Shown in pieces: positions 1-10,260 of a DNA stretch of 64,000 nucleotides; position 1 is the stretch's first letter; each line of letters begins with the position of its first letter. Source of the DNA: Charina bottae. Its lineage: Eukaryota > Chordata > Lepidosauria > Squamata > Charinaidae. The stretch spans positions 13,433,501 through 13,497,500 of the forward strand of contig JALMGJ010000006.1 in the NCBI GenBank assembly GCA_023362775.1, given 5' to 3'. The notes below the pieces were generated by a model, which saw nothing but the letters and a program-made list of their open reading frames with translations, had not been told where the DNA came from and did no database searches. The translations under genes and the position numbers were made by a program.

Positions 1-2816
1 AAGGACCCCTACTGGTAAGGTAGGTACAGCCGGGATTTGAATAGAATATATATATATAGAGATGTCAAGATTAAATATAGACATTTTAGGTGTCAGTGAA
101 CTGAAATGGACTGGGATGGGCCACTTCACATCAGATGACCACCAGATCTACTACTGTGGACAAGAGGACCACAGAAGAAATGGAGTAGCCTTCATAATTA
201 ATAATAAAGTGGCTAAAGCAGTGCTTGGATACAATCCAAAAAATGATAGAATGATCTCAATTCGAATTCAGGGTAAGCCATTTAACATCACAGTGATCCA
301 AATACACGCCCCAACCACAGATGCTGAAGAAGCAGAAGTAGATCAGTTCTATGAGGATCTGCAGCACCTACTAGATAATACACCAAAAAGAGATGTTATT
401 TTCATTACAGGAGACTGGAACGCTAAGGTGGGTAGTCAGACACCTGGAATTACAGGCAAGCATGGTCTGGGAGAACAAAATGAAGCAGGACATAGGCTGA
501 TAGAATTTTGCCAAGACAACTCACTGTGCATAACAAACACTCTCTTCCAACAACCTAAAAGACGACTTTATACATGGACTTCACCAGATGGTCGACACCG
601 AAATCAGATTGACTACATCCTTTGCAGCCAAAGGTGGCGGACATCTATACAGTCGGTAAAAACAAGACCTGGAGCTGACTGTAGTTCAGATCACAAACTT
701 CTTATTGCAAAATTTAGAATCAGACTAAAGAGAATAGGGAAGACCCACAGATCAGTTAGATATGAGCTCACTAATATTCCTAAGGAATATGCAGTGGAGG
801 TGAAGAATAGATTTAAGGGACTAGATTTAGTAGATAGGGTCCCAGAAGAACTATGGACAGAAGTTCGCAACATTGTTCAGGAGGCGGCAACAAAAAACGT
901 CCCAAAGAAAAAGAAAACCAAGAAGGCAAGATGGCTGTCTGCTGAAACACTGGAAGTAGCCCAAGAAAGAAGGAAAGCAAAAGGCAACAGTGATAGGGGG
1001 AGATATGCCCAATTAAATGCAAAATTCCAGAGGTTAGCCAGAAGAGATAAGGAATTATTTTTAAACAAGCAATGTGCGGAAGTGGAAGAAGACAATAGAA
1101 TAGGAAGGACAAGAGACCTCTTCCAGAAAATTAGAAACATCGGAGGTAAATTCCAGGCAAAAATGGGTATGATCAAAAACAAAGATGGTAAGGACCTAAC
1201 AGAAGCAGAAGAGATCAAGAAAAGGTGGCAAGAATATACGGAAGATCTGTATAGGAAGGATAATAATATTGGAGATAGCTTTGACGGTGTGGTCAGTGAG
1301 TTAGAGCCAGACATCCTGAAGAGTGAGGTTGAATGGGCCTTAAGAAGCATTGCTAATAACAAGGCAGCAGGAGACGACGGTATCCCAGCTGAACTGTTTA
1401 AAATCTTGCAAGATGATGCTGTCAAGGTGATGCATGCCATATGCCAGCAAATTTGGAAAACACAAGAATGGCCATCAGATTGGAAAAAATCAACTTATAT
1501 CCCCATACCAAAAAAGGGAAGCACTAAAGAATGTTCAAACTATCGAACAGTGGCACTTATTTCACATGCCAGTAAGGTAATGCTCAAGATCTTGCAAGGT
1601 AGACTCCAGCAATTCATGGAGCGAGAATTGCCAGATGTACAAGCTGGGTTTAGAAAAGGCAGAGGAACTAGAGACCAAATTGCCAATATCCGCTGGATAA
1701 TGGAGAAAGCCAGGGAATTTCAGAAAAACATCTATTTCTGTTTTATTGACTATTCTAAAACCTTTGACTGTGTGGATCATAACAAATGGTGGCAAGTTCT
1801 TGGTGGTATGGGGATACCAAGTCATCTTGTCTGCCTCCTGAGGAATCTGTATAACGACCAAGTAGCAACGGTAAGAACAGAGCACGGAACAACGGACTGG
1901 TTTAAGATTGGGAAAGGAGTACGGCAGGGTTGTATACTCTCACCCTACCTATTCAACCTGTACGCAGAACACATCATGCGACATGCTGGGCTTGAGGAAT
2001 CCAAGGCTGGAGTTAAAATCGCTGGAAGAAACATGAACAATCTCAGATATGCAGATGATACCACTTTCATGGCTGAAAGCGAGGAGGAGTTGAGGAGCCT
2101 TATGACGAAGGTGAAAGAAGAAAGTGCAAAAGCTGGGTTGCAGTTAAACCTCAAAAAAACCAAGATTATGGAAACCAGCTTAATCGATAACTGGCAAATA
2201 GAGGGAGAAAAAGTGGAGGCAGTGACAGACTTTGTATTTCTAGGCGCAAAGATTACTGCAGACGCTGACTGCAGCCAGGAAATCAGAAGACGTCTACTTC
2301 TTGGGAGGAGAGCAATGGCAAATCTTGATAGATAGTTAAGAGCAGAGACATCACACTGACAACAAAGGTCCGCATAGTTAAAGCAATGGTATTCCCTGTA
2401 GTAACCTATGGCTGCGAGAGCTGGACCTTAAGGAAGGCTGAGCGAAGGAAGATAGATGCTTTTGAACTGTGGTGTTGGAGGAATATTCTGAGAGTGCCTT
2501 GGACTGCAAGAAGATCAAACCAGTCCATACTCCAGGAAATCAAGCCAGACTGCTCACTTGAGGGAATGATATTAAAGGCAAAACTGAAGTACTTTGGCCA
2601 CATAATGAGAAGACAGGATACCCTGGAGAAGAAGCTGATGCTAGGGAAAGTGGAAGGCAAAAGAAAGAGGGGCCGACCAAGGGCAAGATGGATGGATGGT
2701 ATTCTGGAGGTGACGGACTCAACCATTGGGGAGCTGGGGATGGTGACGGCCGACAGAAAGCTCTGGCGTGGACTGGTCCATGAAGTCACGAAAAGTCGGA
2801 AACGACTGAACGAATA

Positions 2817-2819
<3 letters not shown>
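1..2819 (+). mobile_element. BovB (RTE) LINE, 5'-truncated, broken ORF
   Basis: This is a BovB-type non-LTR retrotransposon encoding an apurinic-like endonuclease followed by reverse transcriptase. The reading frame runs 62-2335 and resumes at 2386-2817. Visible motifs are the endonuclease GDWNAKVG and SSDH boxes, then RT motifs QAGFRKGRGTRDQ, RQGCILSP and YADDTTF. Compared with the intact copy at 39767-42982 it is nearly identical but lacks the 5' end. It has a 3-bp deletion after VGSQT, two changes in the RT FIDYSK region (TFD for AFD, NKWW for NKLW), and a small lesion near 2330 that turns DKIVKS into DR-stop. It is therefore a recent but dead copy. The 3' end is followed by an (AT)n run. 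Confidence 0.93.

Positions 2820-2823
<4 letters not shown>

Positions 2824-2872
<49 letters not shown>
2824..2872. repeat. (AT)n microsatellite
   Basis: Uninterrupted AT dinucleotides sit between the 3' ends of two BovB copies lying tail to tail. It probably grew from the A/T-rich LINE tails. Confidence 0.97.
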
Positions 2873-2874
<2 letters not shown>

Positions 2875-2879
<5 letters not shown>

Positions 2880-3441
2880 CGGTCGTTTAGTCGTGTCCGA
2901 CTCTTCGTGACCTCATGGACCATAGCACGCCAGGCCTTCCTGTCCTCCACTGTCTCTCGGAGTTTACTCAAATTCAAGTTCATTACATCAGTGATGCTAT
3001 CTAACCATCTCATCCTCTGCCGTCCCCTTCTTTTTTTGCCTTCAGTCTTTCCCAGCATCAGGGTCTTTTCCAGTGAGTCCTCTCTTCGCATTAGGTGGCC
3101 GAAGTATTTGAGTTTCAGCTTCAGCATCTGTCCTTCCAATGAGCAGTCAGGGTTGATTTCCTTTAGGATTGACTGGTTTGACCTCCTTGCAGTCCAAGGG
3201 ACTCTCAAGAGTCTTCTCCAGCACCACAGCTCGAAAGCATCAATTCTTCGGCGCTCAGCCTTCCTTATGGTCCAACTCTCACAGCCATACATTACTACTG
3301 GAAAAACCATAGCTTTAACTATACGGACCTTTGTCGGCAAGGTGATGTCTCTGCTTTTTAATATGCTGTCTAGGTTTGCCATAGCTTTCCTCCCAAGGAG
3401 CAAGCGTCTTTTAATTTCATGGCTGCAGTCACCATCTGCGT
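2875..3441 (-). mobile_element. BovB LINE 3' fragment, second subfamily
   Basis: Antisense 3' end of a BovB element. The minus strand reads through DCSHEIKRRLLLGRKAM, FELWCWRRLLRVPWTARR and MVHEVTKSRTRLND. It differs from the copy at 1-2819 by having SHEIKRRLLLGRK for SQEIRRRLLLGRR and SITDVMNLNLSKL for GILEVTDSTIGEL, marking a distinct subfamily. The 5' end is truncated at a (TG)n run. Confidence 0.93.
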
Positions 3442-3443
3442 GT

Positions 3444-3490
<47 letters not shown>
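3433..3490. repeat. (TG)n microsatellite
   Basis: A TG dinucleotide run with one TATG interruption. An inverted copy of its right flank plus a short (AC)n lies at 4822-4877. Confidence 0.95.
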
Positions 3491-3492
<2 letters not shown>

Positions 3493-3504
3493 GTCTCTTC
3501 ATCC

Positions 3505-4822
3505 TAAATATTCATATTCTTCTTCTTCTTTCTGATTCTTGGCGATCACTCGTAGCCGAGTAAGATTGTCTTCCAGGGGTAAAATCTTAACAGTGGATCC
3601 GTAAGTGGCTGTAAAGGCCAATTCTGGATCCGCACAACTTCCCACAATGAGGGCATAGGTTTCCAGGTGGAAGATGGTCACAATGAGGGTTTGCTTGACG
3701 TGCCTTCCTCTTAGCTCGTTTCTCCCTTTCGCCCTGTACTCGTGCTTCTTCAAAGTCCGTAGCACCTTTAATAAAGGCTGACCTCCAATTGAAACGCTCA
3801 TGAGTTAGGGCTTCCCAGTTCTAAATGCTGATATTAATTTTTTTAAAATTAGCTTTGAGAGTATCTTTGACTCTTTTTTGCTGTCCACCAATATTCCATT
3901 TTCCATTCTTAAGTTGGGAGTAAAGTAGGTGCTTTGGAAGATGATGGTTAGGCATTTGAACAACATGGCAGGTCCAGCGAAGTTGATGTTGGATGATCAT
4001 TGTTTCAACGCTGGTGGTTTTCGCTTCTTCTAATATGCTAACATTAGTCCGCCTATCTTCCCAAGTAATTTGCAGAATTTTTCAGAGGCAGCGTTGATGG
4101 AATCTTTCAAGAAGTTGGAGGTGGCGTTTGTGGAGGGTCAATGTTTCACAGGCGTACAATAGGGTCGGTAGTACAATAGCTTTCTAAACAAGCATTTTGG
4201 TCTCCCTGCGAAGGTCCTGATCCTCAAACAGTCTACGCTTCATTCGGGAGAAAGCTACAGTCGCAGAGCTCAGACGATGCTGAATTTCAGCATTGATGTC
4301 GGCTTTTGTAGATAGATGGCTGCCGAGATAAGAAAAGTGGTCAACATTTTCTAGTAACACACCTTTAAGCTGGATTGATGGCGCTGCAGAGGGATTGGTT
4401 CGAACTTGCTGGTAAAGCACTTTGGTTTTTTTAATGTTAAGTGAGAGGCCGAGCTTTTCATATGCTTCTGCAAAGATGTTTAGGATAGTTTGTAGATCTT
4501 CCTCTGAGTGTGCACAGACTACGTTGTCACCAGCATATTGAAGTTCTATAACAGAAGTTGTAATTACCTTATTTTTTGCTTTCAGCCTACTAAGATTAAA
4601 AAGATTTCCATCTGTTCGATATATAATTTCTACACCAGTAAGAAGTTTCCCTTCAACAAGGTGTAGTATCATAGCGATGAAGATAGCGAATAAGGTTGGA
4701 GCAATAACACATCCCTGTTTAACGCTGGATCCCACTTTAAATGGATCGCTTTGAGAGCCATTATTATTCAGGATTGTTGCCATCATGTCGTCATGGAGTA
4801 GCCGCAAGATGTTCACATATAT
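3505..4822 (-). mobile_element. Non-LTR retrotransposon 3' fragment (RT plus C-terminal zinc-finger tail)
   Basis: The minus strand encodes RT residues at 4816-4184: GSSVKQGCVIAPTLF, then ELQYAGDN where family members normally have YADD, and LSLNIKKTKVLY. Frameshifted coding continues to a C-terminal segment near 3800-3540. That segment matches, in another frame, the CPHCGR...SRIGLYSHLRIH zinc-finger tail of the fragment at 47640-48030. YAGD replaces the catalytic YADD and the frames are broken, so the copy is dead. I cannot assign the clade with confidence. Confidence 0.8.
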
Positions 4823-4846
4823 GAATATTTAGGATGAAGACTATAG

Positions 4847-4877
<31 letters not shown>
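4822..4877. repeat. Inverted copy of 3' LINE flank plus (AC)n
   Basis: Positions 4822-4850 are the reverse complement of 3489-3517 (core cttcatcctaaatattcat), followed by (AC)n that mirrors the (TG)n at 3433-3490. A further direct copy of the core is at 4885-4903. Confidence 0.85.
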
Positions 4878-4903
4878 AATATTCTTCATCCTAAATATTC
4901 ATT

Positions 4904-5305
4904 TCTAAATGAACAAGCAATAAATCCAGAGGGTACTTAAATACTGTACATGAAAGTTTCGAAGTTACGTGGAACTTTGCATTTTTATCCAACTTTGGAT
5001 TGTTTGACAACTGCATTGTACTTAATGAGATCAGACCTGTCCACAAAAACATAAGCCTTACTAGTATTTTGATTGGAATAGGCAATGTTTTTATGTGGAC
5101 CTTTTTTTTTTTAAGAGTTCAGGTGGTCCAGAATGCTGCAATAGGAAATTAGCTGGCCTTCACTACTGAGAATCACACTCTATCTAAGCTGCATGATCAA
5201 CATCCTGATTGCAGACATGTGGTTACTTTGCAGCCATAAATAACATGGTTCCAGGGTTCCATGGGACAACCTTGAATACTTTGGTGTCCTCCAGATGTGT
5301 TGGAT
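4904..5305. other. No recognisable feature
   Basis: AT-rich sequence between two LINE fragments. I see no coding potential, RNA gene or repeat family I can name. Confidence 0.5.
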
Positions 5306-5308
5306 ACT

Positions 5309-5517
5309 ATTCATTCAGTCGCTTCCGACTCTTTGTGACTTCATGGACCAGCCCACGCCAGAGCTTCCTGTTGGCCATCGCCACCCCCAGCTCCCCCACG
5401 ATCAAGTCCGTTACCTCCAGAATATCATCCATCCATCTTGCCCTTGGTCAGCCCCTCTTCCTTTTGCCTTCCATTTTCCCTAGCATCAGCTTCTTCTCCA
5501 GAGTATCCTGTCTTCTC
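5309..5517 (-). mobile_element. BovB 3' end, antisense
   Basis: The sequence matches, in reverse orientation, the last 200 bp of the full-length BovB subfamily (tail coding for the HEVTKSRKRLNE region). It runs directly into a degenerate CTACTT-type simple repeat. Confidence 0.85.
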
Positions 5518-5602
5518 TACTACTGTCTTCTCTACTATTTCTCTACTACTTCTACTTCTTCTCTACTACTTCTACTTCTACTTCTCTACTACTTCTCTAC
5601 CT
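5517..5602. repeat. (CTACTT/CTTCTA)n simple repeat
   Basis: A degenerate hexamer array of ctacttctacttc type, probably expanded from the CTTCTCTAC found at the end of the adjacent BovB segment. Confidence 0.8.
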
Positions 5603-5928
5603 ACTGGTCCATTTATGATGAGGATTTAACTGATTGTTGCAGGAGACATGGTCTCTATGATTATGCTCAAATTCTACAGAGTTCTATTTCTGTTGAAGCC
5701 ATATATTCCACCAGATTGTAAAAATATCTTCATTTGTTTAGGTTTTATTTTTAATTATCCATAATTTTCTATCCAGTTTCTTTGTTTATGTGCTAAAATT
5801 TTATGGAATGTTGCTGTTTTTTCTAATTTCTTTTAATTGCTGTCAGTATCCCTGGAAGACATCTAAGCATGGGACAGATAGAAATAAAGTAGAATAAAAC
5901 AATTGTTTTTGTATTGTAAGCCTCAAGT

Positions 5929-8628
5929 GTTCTTGTTGTTAATTGCCATCGAGTCGTTTACGACTCATAGCGACCCTATGTATAATAGAACGAAATGCTA
6001 AACGGTCTTGCGTCAATTGCCTGACTGTTCCAATGTTTGCATCCATTGTTGCAGTAATTGTGTCAATCCATCGCAATGAAGGTCTTCCTGTTTTCCACTG
6101 GCCCTCGACTTTACCAAACATTTATTTATTTATTTGTTTGTTTGTTTTTTATCACTGCCCATCCTCCCCTGAAGGAGGGACTGTCCACTTCCTTGGGCCC
6201 AACAGAGTCAAACCGTTCCCAGATAACTAGGTAAATACGAACCCTGGGTATCTCCCCCAAACATGATATCCTTTTCAAGTGATCGGTCTTTCCTGACAAT
6301 GTGTCCAAAGTATGAGAGCCTAAGCCTAGTTATCCTCGCCTCTAGTGAACATTTTGGTTGTATTTTTTCTAAAACTGATTTGTTTGTTCTTCTGCCAGTC
6401 CATGGTACTTTCAGTAATCTTCGCCAACACCACAATTCGAACACATCAATTCTTCTTCTACCCTTTTTAATGTCCTTCCTTTCTATCTTCCTTTTTTTAA
6501 TTTCACAGGCTTATGTGGCAATTGAGAAAACCATAGCGTGAGTTAGACGCATCTTTGTTTTTAGACTGACGTCTTTACTTCTGAAAACCTTAGATAGGTC
6601 TTGGATGGCAGATTTTCCCAGCGCGATACATTGTCTGATTTCTTGATTACTACTACCCTTGGCATTGATTGTTGATCCGAGCAGAATCAAATCATTGACA
6701 ACTTCAATTTCTTCTCCATTAATTGTGACATTACTTATTGGTCCATTTGTGAGAATCTTCATCTTCTTCACATTCAGATGTAGTCCATATTGCTGACTAC
6801 AGTCTATGATTTTCATCAGCAAGTACTTCAAGTCTTCTTCATTTCCAGCAAGCAAAGTTGTGTCATCTGCATATAATAGATTGTTAATGAGTCTTCCACC
6901 AATTCTGATACCCCGCTCTTCTTTGTACATTCTTGCTTCTCGAATTATTTGTTCAGCGTACACATTGAATAAATAGGGTGAAAGTAAACAACCTTGCTGC
7001 ATACCTTTTCCAATTTTGAACCACTCGGTATCACCGTTTTCTGTTCTAACTACTGCCTCTTGATCCGTGTACAGGTTCCGCATGAGTACAATTAAGTGCT
7101 CTGGGATTCCCATTCTTCATAATATTAACCATAACTTGTTATGGTCCACACAGTCAAACACATTTGCGTAATCAATGAAGTAGAGGTAAACATCTTTCTG
7201 GTATTCTTTGCATTCAGCCAAGATCCATCTTACATCAGCTATGATATCTCTCGTGCCGTGTCCTCTTCTAAATCCAGCTTGGACTTCAGGTAGTTCTCTG
7301 TCGATGTAAGGCTGCAAACGTTGTTGAATTATTTTCAGCAAAATTTTGCTAGCATGTGAAATTAATGAAATTGTTCGATAATTTCCACATTCAGTTTGAT
7401 CTCCTTTCTTTGGAATGGGTATGAATTCGGATCTCTTCCAGTCAGTTGGCCAGGTCTCTGTCTTCCAAACTTCTTGACATAGAAGAATAAGTGCTTCCAC
7501 TGCTGCATCTGATTGTTGAAGTATCTCATTTGGTAATCCATCAATTCCTGGAGCCTTGTTTTTCACCAGTGCCTTCAGTGCAGCTTCTCCCTTCATTACC
7601 AATGGTTCTTGATCATATTTTACCTCCTGGAATAGCTGAACATCAGCTAACTCTTTTTTATACAGTGATTCTGTATATTCCTTCCATCTTCTCTTAATAC
7701 TACCTGCATAATTTAATGTATTGCCCATAGAATCTTTAAGGATAGCAACTCGGGGCTTGAATTTTCTCTTCAGCTCTTTCAGTTTGAGAAATGCTGATCG
7801 TGTTCTTCCTCTTTGATTTGCTAACTCTAGGTCTTTGCATATTTCATCATAATATTTTTCCTTATCTATTCTAGCTGCCCTTTGATATTTTCTATTTAGT
7901 TCTCTTACTTCATTCTTTCTTCCTTTAGCTTTAGCTGCTCGGCATTTAAAAGGAAGTTCCAGAGTCTCATCTGACATCCATTTGGATCTTTTCTTCCTTT
8001 CCTGCCTTTTTAATGATCTTTCGCTTTCTTAGCATATTATGTTCTTAATATCTTCCCACAACTCTTCTGGTCTTCGATCATCAGTATTTAGTGCCTCAAA
8101 TCTATTTTTGAGGTGATCTTTAAATTCAGGTGGGTTGTTTTCAAGGTCATACTTTGGCAGTCTTGATCTTACTATATTTTTCTTCAGCTTCAGCTTGAAC
8201 TTGCACATAAGCAGTTGATGATCTGTCCCGCAGTCCACTCCTGATTTTGTCTTAACTGATAGTATTGAGCTTCTCCATCGTCTCCTTCCACAAACATAAT
8301 CAATTTGGTTTCTGTGTAATCCATCTGGTAAGGTCTATGTGTATAGTCGTCAGCTGTGTTGTTGGAAAAAAATGTTGCAAATAAATAAATCAGTGGTCTT
8401 ACAGAATTCTATCATACGGTCTCCAGCCTCGTTTCTGTCACCAAGGCCATATTTTCCAACTACTGATCTTTCTTCTTTATTTCCAACTTTTGCATTCCAG
8501 TCGCCAATAATTAACAAAGCATCTTGGTTGCATGTTCGATCAATTTCAGATTGCAGCATTTCATAGAAGTCTTCAATTTCTTCATCTTCAGCATTCGTGG
8601 TTGGTGCATAAATTTGAATAATAGTAAC
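5929..8628 (-). mobile_element. Second RTE-family LINE with target-site duplication
   Basis: A 2.7-kb antisense LINE flanked by the 10-bp direct repeat agcctcaagt (5919-5928 and 8629-8638). From 5' (right) to 3' the minus strand encodes endonuclease pieces (YAPTTNAEDEEIEDFYE, GDWNAKVGNKEE) near 8650-8350, CGTDHQLLMCKFKLKLK near 8220, and RT at 7977-6511 with YIDRELPEVQAGFRRGHGTR, FIDYANVFDCVDH, MQQGCLLSPYLFNVYAEQ and NNLLYADDTTLLAGN. It resembles BovB in order and motifs but is clearly another family. Several stops and frameshifts make it inactive. A short L2-derived insertion interrupts it at 6122-6256. Confidence 0.9.
6122..6256 (-). mobile_element. Short internally deleted L2-derived insertion
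   Basis: A 135-bp insertion inside the RTE element, with an 8-bp duplication ccaaacat at 6114-6121 and 6257-6264. Its left part is an L2-like TTTA-rich 3' tail with the CTGCCCATCCTCCC box. Its right part resembles internal L2 sequence near 34745-34800 (gtccacttcctcaggtccaa region). It looks like a LINE copy with the middle deleted. Confidence 0.7.
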
Positions 8629-8639
8629 AGCCTCAAGTA

Positions 8640-9189
8640 CAAGATGCAAAATGGGATTCGTTTTTGATTTTTAGTCGTGTATGTTTGCATTTCCCTTCTT
8701 TTCTATCTTAGCTTGTAAGGTGAAAGGGAGGATTAGGGTCCTTTATCTTGAACAGTTGCATAGTTTTGAATTTAAGTAGACTGCAACTTTTCATGTATCA
8801 GGTGAAACTTCCTTTTCTGCAGCACTGTTAAAATGTTAGGAAACCAATTGCCTGCCTTAAAGGCAGCTTCTAAACAAATTAAGGAAGAAGTAACGGTGCT
8901 GTTGAGGCCCTCTAGGCTGGGTTTCATCTTACTCATGAATTCTGACCCTATTGGAGATTCCCAGTTCAGTGATATTCAGGAAGGCCTTTTCTTTGTTATG
9001 ATAATGAACCAAAGACAATAAACATCATCTGTTCCTGCATCAGATATTAGATGTGATGTTGACTTATGTTTAGTCAGTACGCTTGCATTTGTTTCATATA
9101 AACAGAATAGGACTTCTTGTGAGTTACTGTTAAGCATAACTTGTATTTCTTTCTGGCATACCATAAAGTACCAATCGAAGGGAATATTT
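8640..9189. other. No recognisable feature
   Basis: Unique-looking non-coding sequence. The short open frames here have no recognisable domain. Confidence 0.5.
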
Positions 9190-9392
9190 GTAGCTCAGGG
9201 TTGAACTGTGGAGTCCTTGGTGCTCTCTGAGCCTTGTTGTTTTCTTGCAGACGTTTCATTGCCAGGCTAGGCAACATCTTCAGTGCAAAAAGTTTTCAGT
9301 GCGAAATAAGTTTTCACACTGAAGATGTTGCCTAGCCTGGCAATGAAACAAATGCAAGAAAACAACAGGGCTCAGAGAGCACCAAGGACTCC
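9190..9392. mobile_element. Fold-back (MITE-like) element, family 1
   Basis: A long imperfect palindrome. The left arm, 9208-9290 (starting tggagtccttggtgctctct), pairs with the right arm, 9310-9392, around a short loop rich in ttttcagtgcgaaa. Related arms occur at 20475-20895 and 29322-29402. No transposase is encoded, so it is probably a non-autonomous DNA transposon; the superfamily is not determined. Confidence 0.75.
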
Positions 9393-9910
9393 ATACCATA
9401 AAGTACATTTGCTTTTTAAAATTATTGTTCTATTTTAGACATACTGTGTTTGTGCTTTGCTGGGCTGACTAGTGGATTTTCAGTTCTAAAATACCACACT
9501 CCTAAAGAATAGAAGATTTAAAGTCATAGCAATAGATTCAGTGTATTTTCCCGTGAATCATAATATCCCTTTTTGGTTTTTTTCCAAACGATGTCAGCTA
9601 AACAGCAGAAAGTTCCAAACAGCTGAGCAAAGAAACTCCCAACAGTTTTCTGCTCAATATAAAGACCAAATTTAAGCAAGGTTTTTAAGGAGAAAAAGAA
9701 TTTGACCAAAGAACTGAAATCAGAAATACATGACAATTTTACATGTTTACAAATATTGTATATCAGCCAGAGTACAACAAAGGGGAAGTTAGAAACAAAA
9801 TAGTTACCTATATTGTTTTTAGTAGTTTTCCTGCTTTCTACTTTTTTTGTTCAATTTTTGCATTCTTAAATAACAAAATAGTGGAGACTTTGACACTGAA
9901 GTCTCCAAAA
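9393..9910. other. No recognisable feature
   Basis: Intergenic or intronic AT-rich sequence ending in a run of G at 9911-9924. Confidence 0.5.
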
Positions 9911-9924
9911 CGGGGGGGGGGGGG

Positions 9925-10260
9925 TTGGTTTCGTTGAATCCCGCACGATTAGTCCAATTAATCACACAGGATTAGGAGAATTCAAAGAAATCATTTTTAT
10001 TTTGTAGATCTACAAAGTAAAGGCGGGCCCCTCCTATCTCTGCACTACAAAAGCAGGGAGGGAGCCTTGAGCATCCCCTGCAGTTAGCTTTTATAGCCCA
10101 CTAAAGTTGTTATCTCAATTGCCATCCTGCCATAAAACTTCTAATTGGTTACTCTGTTAGCGCCTGCGCAAATGCTGTACATATAAGATACTAACCCATA
10201 ATATTCCCTAAGCATGTTCTGTGTTTTCTAAAATCCTCCACCTATGGGAGTAAAAATTAA
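9925..10260 (-). repeat. Possible LTR-like remnant (unassigned)
   Basis: A moderately GC-rich island in AT-rich surroundings. On the minus strand it could carry promoter-like and polyadenylation-like segments, as a degraded LTR would. There are no paired terminal repeats and no coding sequence nearby, so this is a tentative reading only. Confidence 0.25.

Noticed and set aside
877..1440. Antisense open frames of up to 187 codons within BovB
   Set aside because: Antisense shadows of the LINE ORF; the identical shadow occurs at 41039-41602 in the intact copy.
2787..3502. A 238-codon minus-strand protein with His-Thr and Ile-Tyr repeats
   Set aside because: The repeats are translated (TG)n and (AT)n; the middle is the BovB 3' fragment.
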